From Actinocatenispora comari (GTDB lineage: Bacteria > Actinomycetota > Actinomycetes > Mycobacteriales > Micromonosporaceae): a DNA stretch of 64,000 nt. The notes beneath the pieces are model-generated. The model had not been told where the DNA came from, made no database searches, and saw only the letters and a list, made by a program, of their open reading frames with translations. This document shows, in pieces, positions 6,657 to 15,342 of the stretch (positions are counted from its first letter, which is position 1; each line of letters begins with the position of its first letter). The position numbers were made by a program, and so were the translations under genes. Location of the stretch: assembly GCF_017312725.1 (NCBI RefSeq), contig NZ_BOPO01000149.1, forward strand, positions 62,001-126,000, given 5' to 3'.

Positions 6657-8126
6657 CTACGGTTCGGTGACCGTCGGCGGGAGAACCATGAGGGGGCGGG
6701 ACACGGCGCCGGGCTCGGCGAGTTTGGCCCCGTCCCGGCCGCTGCGCTTGACCGCGTAGAGGGCGTCGTCGGCCCGCCGCAGGGTGTTCTCGGCGGTCTC
6801 GCCGGGTTCGCGCAGGGCGACCCCGACGCTGATGGTGCGCCCGACCCGACGTGCCGCGGCGACGAGCCGTTCGGCGACGGCCTGCGCCTCGGTCTCGTGG
6901 GTCACCTCGACGACGGCGGCGAACTCGTCACCGCCGATCCGGTACAGGTCGTCCTCGGCGCGCAGGGTGGCCTGCAGCGCGCGGACCAGTTCGACCAGCA
7001 GCCGGTCGCCTTCCTGGTGCCCGTACGTGTCGTTGACGGCCTTGAACTGGTCGACGTCGATGGCGAGCACGGCGGTACGGGCGGGTTGCGCGCGGGCCAG
7101 CCGTTCGGTGAAGCGGCCGTGGTGGCCGAGCCCGGTGAGCGGGTCGGAGCTGGCCCGCAGCCGTAGCTGGCCGACCAGCCGGACGCGTTCGAGGCAGACG
7201 AGTGTCTGCGCGGCGAGCAGTTCGAGCAGGCTGACGGTGACGGTCTCGGGTACGTCGACCCGGTGGTCGACGGCGAGCAGCACGCCGCCGTCGTCGTGCC
7301 GGCCGCCGATCGGTACCGCGATCATGGTGCGGATGCCGGCCTCGGTGAGCGATTCGAACCCGCGGGCGTCGAGGCTGTCCGGGTCGCCGAGGCTGTAGGT
7401 GGAGCCGTGCCGGCGGGTACGGGCGGCGAGCAGGGCGAGCGCCGGCCGGTCGGCCATCACCAGCAGCCCGGCGAGCGGGCCGCGGGCCGCCTGTACCCGG
7501 GTGTCGCTGCCGGCGCCGACCGCGATCGCCGCCGAGGACAGCCCGGAGATGTCCTGGGTCGCGGCGAGGCAGCGTTGCAGGACGGCGGGTTCGTCGGCGG
7601 CGGCGGACAGGTCGACGGCGTGCCGGAGCAGTTGCTGGCCGGCACTTTCGGCGGGCAGGCCGCCGAGCCCGGCGATGCGCTCGCCGAGCACCTGCGCGGT
7701 CTGGTCCAGCGCGGCGCGTACCTGGTCGAGCGGCGGGCCGTCGGCCGACTCGATGTTGACGACGCCGAACGGTGGGCCGTGCGGGCCGACGATCGGCGTG
7801 CAGACCTCGGTGCGGACGTCCGGGTCGAGCGGGATGTAGTCGGGGTCGGCGCGCACGTCGCAGACCTCGGCGGCCTTGCCGGTGCGGAAGACCCTGCCGA
7901 TGACGCCGGCGTCGGACGGTACCCCGTCGAACACCTGCCAGGCCCCGGCGGCGCCGAAGCAGCGCAGCCGGCCGCGCAGGTCGAGCAGTACCGCGATGGT
8001 GCCGGGCAGTTGGTCGGCCAGCGCGCGGACCGCCGCCTGGCAGGCGTCCGGTACCGACGGCGCGATGGTCACCGTGGTCGCCAGCGCGTCGACGAGCCGT
8101 CCCTGATCGATGCCGTCGGTGCTCAC
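6657..8126 (-). CDS. Diguanylate cyclase with two GAF domains
   Basis: 489 residues from the GTG at 8126. Two GAF sensor domains (about 10-155 and 165-315) precede a GGDEF domain (about 325-475) with an intact GGDEF motif near 398-402. The product-inhibition I-site RxxD (RAED) sits five residues upstream. It should convert two GTP to c-di-GMP under control of a small ligand or light/redox state sensed by GAF; no membrane segment, so cytoplasmic. An in-frame GTG at 8207 would add an Arg-rich stretch, but a TACACT -10 at 8215-8210 puts it at the transcript start, so the later GTG is preferred. Single gene, ending against repeat copy 1. Confidence 0.9.
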   Translation of the reverse strand: MSTDGIDQGRLVDALATTVTIAPSVPDACQAAVRALADQLPGTIAVLLDLRGRLRCFGAAGAWQVFDGVPSDAGVIGRVFRTGKAAEVCDVRADPDYIPLDPDVRTEVCTPIVGPHGPPFGVVNIESADGPPLDQVRAALDQTAQVLGERIAGLGGLPAESAGQQLLRHAVDLSAAADEPAVLQRCLAATQDISGLSSAAIAVGAGSDTRVQAARGPLAGLLVMADRPALALLAARTRRHGSTYSLGDPDSLDARGFESLTEAGIRTMIAVPIGGRHDDGGVLLAVDHRVDVPETVTVSLLELLAAQTLVCLERVRLVGQLRLRASSDPLTGLGHHGRFTERLARAQPARTAVLAIDVDQFKAVNDTYGHQEGDRLLVELVRALQATLRAEDDLYRIGGDEFAAVVEVTHETEAQAVAERLVAAARRVGRTISVGVALREPGETAENTLRRADDALYAVKRSGRDGAKLAEPGAVSRPLMVLPPTVTEP

Positions 8127-8354
8127 GTGCCGGGGCCGAGCCTTTCTGTCGTACCGCGAACGCCGAGCACGACGTCGGCCGGCGCGATGGTCTCTCTCCG
8201 TCTCCACAAAGTGTACGTTGAGTAGCCGTCACCATGGCCGTGCGCGCTCGTTGCGCCAGTTCCCCACTCGGTGTCCGATTACCGCCGCCCAGTGAAACCG
8301 CACACACCCATTCGGGGGGTGGGCGGCTCCCGCCTGCACAATCCGAGAGGCAAG

Positions 8355-8672
8355 ATGACGGAGGTGACCAATGCCGCGCACACTCTGCTATCGCAGTCAC
8401 TCCCCCGTTACGAGCCACTTCCGGCCGGTCAGGTTCCGTCCGCCGGCGAGGTCGTGCACCTGACCGGACGCGCCTCGCCGCAGTTCGCACGCGAGTCGAT
8501 CCTGTTGCAGGTCGTCAAGGTCGAACCGTCCAGTGTGGACGCCAGCCGGGGCCGGTCGCCCGGTCGGGCCGGCTGGCTCTACCTGACCGGCTGGGAACTC
8601 GACCACAACCGGCGGCACCGGGCCGAGCGCACGGTGCTGGTGAACGCGGCGGGCCTGCTGGTCCGCCGTTGA
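8355..8672 (+). CDS. Small conserved-looking protein, function unknown
   Basis: 105 residues from the ATG at 8355 (GAGAGG upstream); a GTG at 8364 preceded by ACGGAG is an alternative. Soluble, with VVHLTGRASPQFARESILLQVVKVEP followed by GWLYLTGWELD, which looks like a small beta-rich domain. No recognised family. It stands alone, divergent from the diguanylate cyclase and followed by a strong hairpin terminator at 8710-8752, which supports it as a real transcribed gene. Confidence 0.6.
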   Translation: MTEVTNAAHTLLSQSLPRYEPLPAGQVPSAGEVVHLTGRASPQFARESILLQVVKVEPSSVDASRGRSPGRAGWLYLTGWELDHNRRHRAERTVLVNAAGLLVRR

Positions 8673-8709
8673 CGTGGGGCCGCGGGTACGGCGCGGCCCC
8701 GCGGACCAC

Positions 8710-8752
8710 ACGGACATGCCGTGACACCGGCGAGGTGCCACGGCATGTCCGT
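8710..8752 (+). terminator. Hairpin terminator
   Basis: Perfect 14-bp stem (8710-8723 / 8739-8752) with a 15-nt loop, followed by a short T-rich run, 38 bp after the stop of the 105-residue gene. Confidence 0.8.
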
Positions 8753-8994
8753 TCTTCGTTCCCGGTCGGCGACGGCCGCCCTTTCGTTGCCCGCCCGCGA
8801 ACCCGGGCCGCTCGTCTCCGGTCGAGGCTCCCGGCGGCATCCGGCCGGCGTACGACCGTCCTGAGTAGACGATCCGAATCGGACGGCGCGTCCGGAGACG
8901 ACTGACGGCCGGCAGTCGCCGGCCGTCATCGAACATCTCGAAGGTCTTCTCGGCTGGTACGGAGTCGACGCCCCCGACGGCTCCGCAGCAGCGA
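8753..8994. other. Intergenic region without a supported gene
   Basis: Between the terminator of the plus-strand gene and the end of the minus-strand small gene. Apart from the hairpin at 8903-8928 I see no gene or promoter. Confidence 0.5.
8903..8928 (-). terminator. Hairpin terminator of the small gene at 9165-8995
   Basis: Perfect 10-bp stem TGACGGCCGG / CCGGCCGTCA with a 6-nt loop, 66 bp downstream of the minus-strand stop codon. Confidence 0.6.
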
Positions 8995-9165
8995 TCAGTG
9001 CTGGCTTGTCACCCGCTCCGCGCGGATCTCGGCCAGGGTGCGGCGGATCGCCTGGTGCCGCTGGGCCAGCCGCTGGGCGCCCTCGTACGGGTCGGCGACC
9101 GACGCAACGGCGCTCCCGCCACGGTGCGGCCAGGACAGCAGCCGGCGTCGGATCCGGTCCAACAT
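8995..9165 (-). CDS. Small basic protein (56 residues), function unknown
   Basis: Starts at ATG 9165 with a good RBS (AGGGAGG, 4-5 nt away). Sequence MLDRIRRRLLSWPHRGG... then an acidic/basic helix (EGAQRLAQRHQAIRRTLAEIRAE) likely to be a coiled coil. No signal peptide or membrane segment. A hairpin follows the stop. The RBS and terminator support it, but no family is recognised. Confidence 0.5.
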   Translation of the reverse strand: MLDRIRRRLLSWPHRGGSAVASVADPYEGAQRLAQRHQAIRRTLAEIRAERVTSQH

Positions 9166-9376
9166 CGTTCCTCCCTGCTCGGTCAGGCGGATGGAAAGCC
9201 GGCAACCTGCGACGGTTTTCCCTCGCTGCAACTTGCTTGGAGTTCTGGGGAGTCCAACGCCGGAACGACCATCTGGTCACGGACGGAACATTCATGATCA
9301 CTCAAAGGGTGTAACCGGATCGATGCCTACCCGCCGCGCGCCGGCCCGGTCCGGCGCGCCCTCTACAGTGCCGGGC

Positions 9377-9808
9377 ATGGGCGTCGAGATCGAGGTGGTC
9401 CGTACCGTCTCCGGCGAGATCGCCGAGGCGTTCCGCCGGCTGCTGCCGCAACTGTCCGGGTCGGCCACGCCGCCGGGCGTCGAGACGCTGCAGGCGCTCG
9501 CCGACCATCCGGCGAACCAGCTGCTCGTCGCGCGCGCCGGCGGCGAGATCCTCGGCACCCTGACGCTCGTCACGTTCCCCATCCCGACCGGGGTACGGGC
9601 CTGGATCGAGGACGTGGTGGTCGACTCCGCCGCCCGCGGCCAGGGCGTCGGCGCGGCGCTGGTCACCGAGGCGGTCGAGCTGGCCCGCGCCGCCGGCGCC
9701 CGTACCGTCGACCTGACCTCGCGGCCGTCCCGGGAGGCGGCGAACCGGCTCTACCGCCGCCTCGGGTTCACCGAACGCACCACCAACCTCTACCGCATCA
9801 CGACCTGA
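9377..9808 (+). CDS. GNAT-family N-acetyltransferase
   Basis: 143 residues. Core GNAT motif A is clear: IEDVVVDSAARGQGVGAALVTEAVELAR (R/Q-x-x-G-x-G/A acetyl-CoA loop), followed by the C-terminal NRLYRRLGFTERTTNLYR signature. Transfers acetyl from acetyl-CoA to an unknown amine; cytoplasmic. Leaderless: TACAGT at 9364-9369, 7 nt, ATG. The 3' end overlaps the convergent hydrolase gene by 11 bp. Confidence 0.88.
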   Translation: MGVEIEVVRTVSGEIAEAFRRLLPQLSGSATPPGVETLQALADHPANQLLVARAGGEILGTLTLVTFPIPTGVRAWIEDVVVDSAARGQGVGAALVTEAVELARAAGARTVDLTSRPSREAANRLYRRLGFTERTTNLYRITT

Positions 9809-10580
9809 CCTCGGCCGCGGACCGCTCCGCGGTCAGGTGGCGGACCAGGAAGTCGCACCACGCGGCGATCGCCGCCTCGCCCGCCGTGGCGTGCCCGCCG
9901 GGGAACGCGATCAGCTGCTTGTCCGGCGAGCCGAGCCGGTCGAACAGCTCGAACTGGCCGGCGCGACCGAACAGTTCGTCGTCCCACTGCACGTGGAACA
10001 GCACCGGTACCCGCACCCGGCCCGCGTCCCCGGCGAGCCGCGGCGCCATGTCCATCCCGGCCGGCAACTCGTCCGGGTGGCGCAGCCCGAACTTTCCCAG
10101 TACCGCGCAGCGCAGCAGGTCGCCGGCGGCGGCCACGAACGGCAGGCCGAACCGGGTCCCCATCGACAGCCCCAGGTAACCGACCCGGTCGGCGTCGACC
10201 GCGTCCAGCGCCGTCAGCGCCGCCCGGGTCGCCTGCCAGTCACCGACCATGCGGTCGACGACGCGCTCGATCCCCGCCGCCGCGATCCGCCCCTGGTACG
10301 CCGCCACGCCGGGCCGGCCGCCGCCCCGGTCCCCGTGGTACGGGCCGTCGATCGCGGCCGCGGCGATCCCCGCCGTACCGGCGAACCAGCGACCGAGCCG
10401 CAGCTGCCGCGGTGCCCGCTTGTGCCCGCTACCGCCGTGTCCCAGCAGTACCAACGGAACCGGCGCCGCGGCCCGCTCCGGCAGCCACGCCACCCCGGGC
10501 ACCCCGGCCAGCTCGAACCCGCGCTCCACCACCCCGTCCGCCGCGGTCGCCGACGCCCACCGCACCGCCGTCACGTCCAT
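9798..10580 (-). CDS. Alpha/beta hydrolase (dienelactone-hydrolase-like)
   Basis: 260 residues with the alpha/beta hydrolase layout: oxyanion region VLLGHGGSGHKR, nucleophile elbow GLSMG (Ser near residue 139), acid in HVQWDDELFG and catalytic His in FPGGHATAG. Cytoplasmic ester or lactone hydrolase; substrate unknown. Overlaps the convergent GNAT stop by 11 bp. Its start faces the low-complexity array at 10612-10860. Confidence 0.85.
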   Translation of the reverse strand: MDVTAVRWASATAADGVVERGFELAGVPGVAWLPERAAAPVPLVLLGHGGSGHKRAPRQLRLGRWFAGTAGIAAAAIDGPYHGDRGGGRPGVAAYQGRIAAAGIERVVDRMVGDWQATRAALTALDAVDADRVGYLGLSMGTRFGLPFVAAAGDLLRCAVLGKFGLRHPDELPAGMDMAPRLAGDAGRVRVPVLFHVQWDDELFGRAGQFELFDRLGSPDKQLIAFPGGHATAGEAAIAAWCDFLVRHLTAERSAAEVRS

Positions 10581-10611
10581 CCCGCCCTCCCGCCGCCGTC
10601 ACCCGCACGGT

Positions 10612-10860
10612 ACGGCCGCCGGCCGGCAGTGCCGGCACCGATGCCCGGCGGCAGCGATGTTCGGTGGTGGTGCCGATGTTGAGCAGCAGCACGACGTTCG
10701 GCGGCAGCGATGTTCGGTGGTGGTGCCGACGTCGGGCGGCGGCGCGACGTCCGGCGCCGGCGATGTTCGGTGGCGGCGGGGTTCGGTGGCGGCACGACGT
10801 CCGGCGCCGGCGGGGTTCGGGGCGGTGCGATATTCGGCGGCGGTGCCGGTGCGCCGTCGG
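10612..10860. repeat. Degenerate GC-rich tandem repeats in a divergent promoter region
   Basis: A 31-bp segment occurs twice exactly (10646-10676 and 10699-10729, period 53). Shorter degenerate copies (GGCGCCGG, TTCGGTGGCGG) continue to about 10860. The array fills the space between the hydrolase start (10580) and the GNAT gene at 10874. Confidence 0.75.
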
Positions 10861-10873
10861 CTACGTTCGCGCA

Positions 10874-11377
10874 ATGCCCACGCTGGAACTGCTGCGCGCC
10901 GACCATGCCGAGGCGTTGCTCACCTTCGAACGGGAGAACCGCGCGTTCTTCGCCGCGGTCATCCCGGACCGCGGCGACGACTTCTTCGCCCGGTTCGACG
11001 AGATCCTGGCCGAGCGGATCGCCGAACAGGACACCGGTGCCTGCCGGTTCCACCTGCTGGTCGACGACGAGGGTGCGGTACTCGGCCGGTTCAACCTGGT
11101 GGACATCGCCGACGGCGAGGCCGAACTGGGCTACCGGATGGCCGAGCACGCCACCGGCCGGGGCCTCGCCACCGCCGCGGTGGCCGAGCTGTGCGTCCGC
11201 GCCGCCACCGAGTACGGCCTGACCAGGCTGCGGGCCCGCACCACGCTCGCCAACGCGGCCTCGCGCACCGTCCTCACCCGCAACGCCTTCACGCCCGGCG
11301 CCGAGACCGAGCTGAACGGCAAGCCGGCCCGCACGTACACCCGGCTGCTCGACGTACGGCCGCCGGCCGAGCGCTGA
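10874..11377 (+). CDS. GNAT acetyltransferase (RimJ/RimL-like)
   Basis: 167 residues. Features of ribosomal-protein-type N-acetyltransferases: LELLRADHAEALLTFERENRAFF, then GRFNLVDIADGEAELGYRM, then ATGRGLATAAVAELC as the acetyl-CoA loop. Soluble. Leaderless start: TACGTT at 10862-10867 then 6 nt to ATG. Followed by a strong bidirectional hairpin. Confidence 0.88.
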   Translation: MPTLELLRADHAEALLTFERENRAFFAAVIPDRGDDFFARFDEILAERIAEQDTGACRFHLLVDDEGAVLGRFNLVDIADGEAELGYRMAEHATGRGLATAAVAELCVRAATEYGLTRLRARTTLANAASRTVLTRNAFTPGAETELNGKPARTYTRLLDVRPPAER

Positions 11378-11414
11378 CCGCGCCCGCCCGGCGCACCGAG
11401 CTTCCCCGACACGG

Positions 11415-11454
11415 CGGTTCGGCCGGGGCACCCTCGCGCGCCCCGGCCGAACCG
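11415..11454. terminator. Bidirectional hairpin terminator
   Basis: Perfect 15-bp stem (11415-11429 / 11440-11454), 10-nt loop, between convergent genes ending at 11377 and 11461. Confidence 0.85.
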
Positions 11455-11460
11455 GCGATG

Positions 11461-12576
11461 TCAGTTCAGGCCGTGGTAGAAGGGCGTGAAGTGGCGCGGG
11501 CCCCAGCCGTCCAGGAACTCGTTGTCACCGACCGGCACCGCGCCCAGATGCGGGTACCGGTAGGTGACCTGCGAGCCGTCGATGTTCGCCGAGTACCAGC
11601 CCTGGGTGGTCACCATCAGCAGCGTCTTGCGGTCCGGCGACAGGTACACGTCCTGCCGGTACTCGGGATTGGCGGGTGTCGAGTGCGCCGGCAGCGTCCC
11701 GACCAGCTTGGTCAGCGTCACGGACTGGCCGTCCGCGCTGCGGCGCAGCACGGCGACGGTGCCGCGCGCCGGCGGGTGCCCTTCCTTGGCCGACTTGCTC
11801 AGGTTCGCCATGCAGAGCAGGGAACCGGCATCCAGTCGCTGGTTGCAGGTGTAGTACGCGGAGAACATGTGCTCCACCGTGCCGTCGCTGATGTACGCGG
11901 AGGCCAGCTCGCCGGTCGACCCGGACACCCGGGCGGTGACCGCCTTCCCGTCCACTGTGGACAGTCCCTCGACCGGCAGGTCGCCGATCGTCGTGACGGG
12001 CCGGCCGGCCGAGTCCCAGTAATCCGCACCGTCGGTGGTCCGAACCGGCGCGCTGGACGGATCGGACAGATCCAGCAGGTAGCCGCCGAGCGGCCGGAAC
12101 CCGAAGTCGTCGACCTGCTCCGCCGCGAACATCAGGTGCGTGTCGTCGATGAAGTGCGGGCTGGTCGGGTAGGTCGAGTCGCGGTCCTCCGGCTGGAGGT
12201 CGTCGGTCGTGATCGTACGAACCGTCTGGAAGCTGGTGCCGGACCGCTTCCCGATCTCCAGTCCGTTGGTCGTCGACGCGGCGGCCCAGGTCCGGTCCGG
12301 GCTGACGCCCAGATCCAGGTCGGGATAGAAGACCTCCCACGGCGTCGTGTACCGCCCGTTGCGCTGGCCGGTGTTCGGGTCGTAGGTGATGATCAGCCGG
12401 CCGTCCGAGCCCGCCGGCGCCTCACCGACCCGCGCGATACTGCCCGGCCACGCCGTGGCGGCCTTCACCTGCTCGTGCCCGCTCGTACCGGCCTCGCGCG
12501 CCGAGGCCGCGCTGCCGGTACCGACGAGTACCAGCCCGGTGGCCAGAACCGCGGCCAGTAACTTCCCCCGCATCAT
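11461..12576 (-). CDS. Secreted protein with beta-propeller-like repeats
   Basis: 371 residues. N-terminal Sec signal peptide (hydrophobic run LLAAVLATGLVLVGTG, cleavage near ASA-RE). The mature part contains repeated blade-like strands (LGVSPDRTWAAASTTNG, HFIDDTHLMFAAEQ, VYLSPDRKTLLMVTTQG), typical of TolB/WD40-type propellers. Two Cys (YYTCNQ, SLLCMA) could form a disulfide. Extracellular; ligand unknown. RBS GGGAG before ATG 12576. Confidence 0.75.
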   Translation of the reverse strand: MMRGKLLAAVLATGLVLVGTGSAASAREAGTSGHEQVKAATAWPGSIARVGEAPAGSDGRLIITYDPNTGQRNGRYTTPWEVFYPDLDLGVSPDRTWAAASTTNGLEIGKRSGTSFQTVRTITTDDLQPEDRDSTYPTSPHFIDDTHLMFAAEQVDDFGFRPLGGYLLDLSDPSSAPVRTTDGADYWDSAGRPVTTIGDLPVEGLSTVDGKAVTARVSGSTGELASAYISDGTVEHMFSAYYTCNQRLDAGSLLCMANLSKSAKEGHPPARGTVAVLRRSADGQSVTLTKLVGTLPAHSTPANPEYRQDVYLSPDRKTLLMVTTQGWYSANIDGSQVTYRYPHLGAVPVGDNEFLDGWGPRHFTPFYHGLN

Positions 12577-12822
12577 CCGAACTCCCGTCTGACTGAGACG
12601 TCCCCGTTTCTCGCTCCACGTTCGACACCGAGCGCCGGTTGCGATCAACCCACCAGAGCATGTGAACGCCGCCGCGTCGGAACATCCGACCGAACGGTGG
12701 GCGCCGACGTTCCCGCCCAGCGGCGCCGGACCGCTTCCTTCCGGGACGGAACCGGCACACGTCGCGCGATAAGGTGATCTTCCTCGGCGGGATCGCCCGC
12801 CCGGCGGGCTGGAGGCGCCGCA

Positions 12823-13434
12823 GTGCGACGACAAGCAGCGGCGCGGCGAGAAGCGTTGGCCGGCCTCCTCGTCCTGCCGCTCCTGACCGTCACGGCCTGC
12901 GACGCCGCCCCCGCGAACGCCCACCACGCCGCCGCCGGCAGCCGGCACGCCGCTGCCGCCCGCAGCGCCGCGCCGTCGCGGACAACCGCCGCCTCGCGCA
13001 CGCCGAGCGGCACCCTGCCCACCGGCCTGGTACTCGGCCCGACCGGGCTCGGGCCGCTGCGCTTCGGCATGACCGCCCGGCAGGCCACCGCCACCGGGAT
13101 GCTGGCCAACCCGGCCACCCGCGCCCCGGACGCCAACCGCTGCACCCAGTACCCGCTCGTCGGCGGCACCGTCCAGGACGCGTTCGTGCTGGTCTCGCCG
13201 GACCGTGGGGTGGTCGTGATCGCACCGCCCGCCGCCGTGCCCACCCCGCAGCACATCGCCGCCGGCGCCACGCTCGCCCAGGTACGGGCCGCGTACCCGC
13301 GGCTGGCCCCGTCGTACAACGGCACCAAGGTCGCCCCGGTCCCCGGCAACCCGCAGGCCCGCTACCGCTTCGCCTTCGCGAACGGCAAGGTCCTCGCCAT
13401 CACCATGACCCGCAACCAGAACTGCGCCAGCTGA
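12823..13434 (+). CDS. Probable secreted lipoprotein
   Basis: 203 residues starting at GTG 12823 behind CTGGAGG. Signal sequence ends in VTAC, a usable lipobox with Cys26; an Ala/Ser/Thr-rich linker follows to about residue 65. The folded domain starts at GPLRFGMTARQATATGML, a motif seen in small actinobacterial secreted proteins. Two further Cys (NRCTQ and NQNCAS) may pair. Function unknown. Confidence 0.7.
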   Translation: MRRQAAARREALAGLLVLPLLTVTACDAAPANAHHAAAGSRHAAAARSAAPSRTTAASRTPSGTLPTGLVLGPTGLGPLRFGMTARQATATGMLANPATRAPDANRCTQYPLVGGTVQDAFVLVSPDRGVVVIAPPAAVPTPQHIAAGATLAQVRAAYPRLAPSYNGTKVAPVPGNPQARYRFAFANGKVLAITMTRNQNCAS

Positions 13435-13535
13435 CCATCACATTCGGCGGGCCCACCCCAACAGACACCAGCGCCGCGACCTACCAGAGCCCCCAGGCTC
13501 ACGGGACTCACCAGAGCCCCAGCCCACGGTGAGCC

Positions 13536-13600
13536 AAGATCGGGGGGTGCCGGGGGGCGAAGCCCCTCCGGCGCGGGGCCTGGGGGCTGCGCCCCCAGAA
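13536..13600. repeat. Palindrome-rich GC segment
   Basis: Contains GGGGCGAAGCCCC and CTGGGGGC-TGC-GCCCCCAG hairpins in series. The same type of G/C hairpins occurs in the cores of the three larger repeat elements, but there is no long similarity to them. Confidence 0.55.
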
Positions 13601-13608
13601 AACACACC

Positions 13609-13648
13609 GGGCGCCCCGATCCGCGCTTTCCGCGGATACAAGGCGCCC
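13609..13648 (-). terminator. Nested hairpin downstream of tRNA-Pro
   Basis: Outer stem GGGCGCC / GGCGCCC (13609-13615 / 13642-13648) enclosing ATCCGCG / CGCGGAT (13619-13625 / 13631-13637), 12 bp past the 3' end of the minus-strand tRNA. Confidence 0.6.
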
Positions 13649-13659
13649 AGGCGACCGGG

Positions 13660-13733
13660 TCGGGGTGGCGGGATTTGAACCCACGGCCTCTTCGTCCCGA
13701 ACGAAGCGCGCTGCCAAGCTGCGCCACACCCCG
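13660..13733 (-). tRNA. tRNA-Pro, anticodon CGG
   Basis: 74 nt. Acceptor stem CGGGGTG pairs with CACCCCG, discriminator A. Anticodon stem CTTCG/CGAAG with loop TTCGGGA gives anticodon CGG, reading CCG. T-loop GTTCAAATC is canonical. CCA is not encoded. Confidence 0.96.
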
Positions 13734-13865
13734 GTGGTGCGGACGCAATACTAGCGGACCGCGGGAGGCGGGTGCGAACGCGGGGTCCGCCACGACCGGC
13801 CGGCCCCGCGGCGGCGGCCGGCAAGGGCAGGACGACCCGGGTCGTCCTGCCGCGCGCTGCCTCGC

Positions 13866-14756
13866 TCAGGAGCGGGGGACGAGGGTGAGCAGGGTCGCTT
13901 CCGGCGGGCAGGCGAACCGGACCGGCGCGTACGGGCTGGTGCCCAGGCCGGCGGAGACGTGCAGCCAAGAGGCGCCGTACCGGTGCAGGCCACGGGCGCG
14001 GCGGCGGTCCAGGCCGCAGTTGGTGACGAGGGCGCCGAAGCCGGGCATCCGGACCTGGCCACCGTGGGTGTGGCCGGCGACGATGAGCTCGAACCCGTCG
14101 TCGGTCATCGGGTCGAGCACCCGCGGCTCGGGCGAGTGGGTCAGCCCGACGTGTACGTCGGCGACCGGGTCGACGCCGCCGGCGACCGCGGCGTAGTCGT
14201 CGCGTTCGATGTGCGGGTCGTCGACGCCGACGAGCTGGACGGTGCGCCCGCCGGCCTTGAGCACGCTGCGGGCGTTGTTCAGGTCGACCCAGCCGTGTGC
14301 GGCGAGCACGTCGCGCAGGTCTTCGACGGGCAGGTGCACGCCCTGCCGGTACACCCGGTTCGGGTTGAAGTAGGTGAACGGGTTCTTCAGGACCGGGCCC
14401 TGGTAGTCGTTGGAGCCGAACACGAACGCGCCGGGCGCGGTGGTCAGCAGCGGCTGCAGCGCCCGCAGTACGCCGGGCAACGAGCCGGGGTGGGCCATGT
14501 TGTCGCCGGTGAGCAGGACCAGGTCGGGGTCGAGCGCGGCGAGGCCGGCCGTCCAGTCCTGCTTGCGCCGCTGGTCCGGCATCATGTGCAGGTCGGAGAT
14601 CTGCAGTACCCGCAGCGGCTCGGCGTCCGGCGCGAGCACCGGCACGTCGTAGCGGCGCAGCGTGAAGCGGTTGCGCTCGATCAGGCTGGCGTACGCGAGG
14701 GTGGCCGCACCGGCGGTGAGCACACCGGCGGCCAGCAGCTTGGTCCGACTCCGCAT
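13866..14756 (-). CDS. Membrane-anchored metallophosphoesterase (Rv3683-like)
   Basis: 296 residues. N-terminal hydrophobic anchor (LLAAGVLTAGAATLAYASL), then calcineurin-type metal motifs DLHMMP, GDNMAHPG, GSNDYQG and GHTHGGQ. Predicted di-metal phosphoesterase facing outward; substrate unknown. Leaderless: TACAGT (minus strand, 14768-14763), 6 nt, ATG. Sits in the same order and orientation relative to ponA2 as Rv3683 in M. tuberculosis. Confidence 0.88.
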   Translation of the reverse strand: MRSRTKLLAAGVLTAGAATLAYASLIERNRFTLRRYDVPVLAPDAEPLRVLQISDLHMMPDQRRKQDWTAGLAALDPDLVLLTGDNMAHPGSLPGVLRALQPLLTTAPGAFVFGSNDYQGPVLKNPFTYFNPNRVYRQGVHLPVEDLRDVLAAHGWVDLNNARSVLKAGGRTVQLVGVDDPHIERDDYAAVAGGVDPVADVHVGLTHSPEPRVLDPMTDDGFELIVAGHTHGGQVRMPGFGALVTNCGLDRRRARGLHRYGASWLHVSAGLGTSPYAPVRFACPPEATLLTLVPRS

Positions 14757-14834
14757 GCCGCAACTGTAGTGATCCGCAGCGGGACCCCTCCGACGCGGCA
14801 CCGGCGCGTGGGCGGACAGGAGGATCATGGACCG

Positions 14835-15290
14835 ATGAGTTCACTGCACGAACGGTTGCGCGCGGACATGACCGCGGCGATGAAGGCCAAGGACGGGTTG
14901 ACCCGGGACACGCTGCGGATGGTGCTCACCGCGGTACGCACCGCCGAGACGTCCGGGACGACGGCCACCGAGCTGTCCGACGACGAGGTACAGGCGGTGC
15001 TGACCAAGGAGGCGAAGAAGCGCCGGGAGGCGGCGGAGGCGTTCGACGGCGCCGGCCGTACCGAATCGGCACAGCGGGAGCGGGACGAGGCGAAGGTGCT
15101 GGCCCGCTACCTGCCGGCGGAGCTGTCCGACGCCGAGCTGACCGAGCTGGTCGCGGCCGAACTCGCCGACGGCGGGTTCACCGAGCCGCGGCAGATGGGC
15201 CAGGCGATGAAGCAGATCCAGCCGAAGGTGGCCGGCCGGGCCGACGGCAAGCGGGTGGCCGCCGAGGTGAAGCGCCAGCTCGCCGGCTGA
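14835..15290 (+). CDS. yqeY: GatB/YqeY-domain protein
   Basis: 151 residues, the standard length for YqeY, a cytoplasmic helical protein related to the tRNA-binding tail of GatB. It has MSSLHERLRADMTAAMKAKD and the C-terminal GFTEPRQMGQAMKQIQPKVAGRADGKRVAAEVKRQL. AGGAGG at 14818-14823 lies only 3 nt before an ATG at 14827 that opens a three-codon frame whose TGA overlaps this gene's ATG (14835), so initiation may be by coupling. Confidence 0.92.
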   Translation: MSSLHERLRADMTAAMKAKDGLTRDTLRMVLTAVRTAETSGTTATELSDDEVQAVLTKEAKKRREAAEAFDGAGRTESAQRERDEAKVLARYLPAELSDAELTELVAAELADGGFTEPRQMGQAMKQIQPKVAGRADGKRVAAEVKRQLAG

Positions 15291-15342
15291 CCGCCGGGCG
15301 CGCCCTCCGGCGCACCGGGCGACGACGACCGAGCCCAACCGG

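Noticed and set aside
8998-9314. Plus-strand open frames overlapping the small gene at 8995-9165
   Set aside because: They lack an RBS, and the composition resembles antisense translation; the minus-strand gene has a good RBS and a terminator.
13536-13600. Fourth copy of the repeat element
   Set aside because: It shares only short G/C hairpins such as GGGGCGAAGCCCC, with no extended similarity and no CACCTC/GAGGTG modules.
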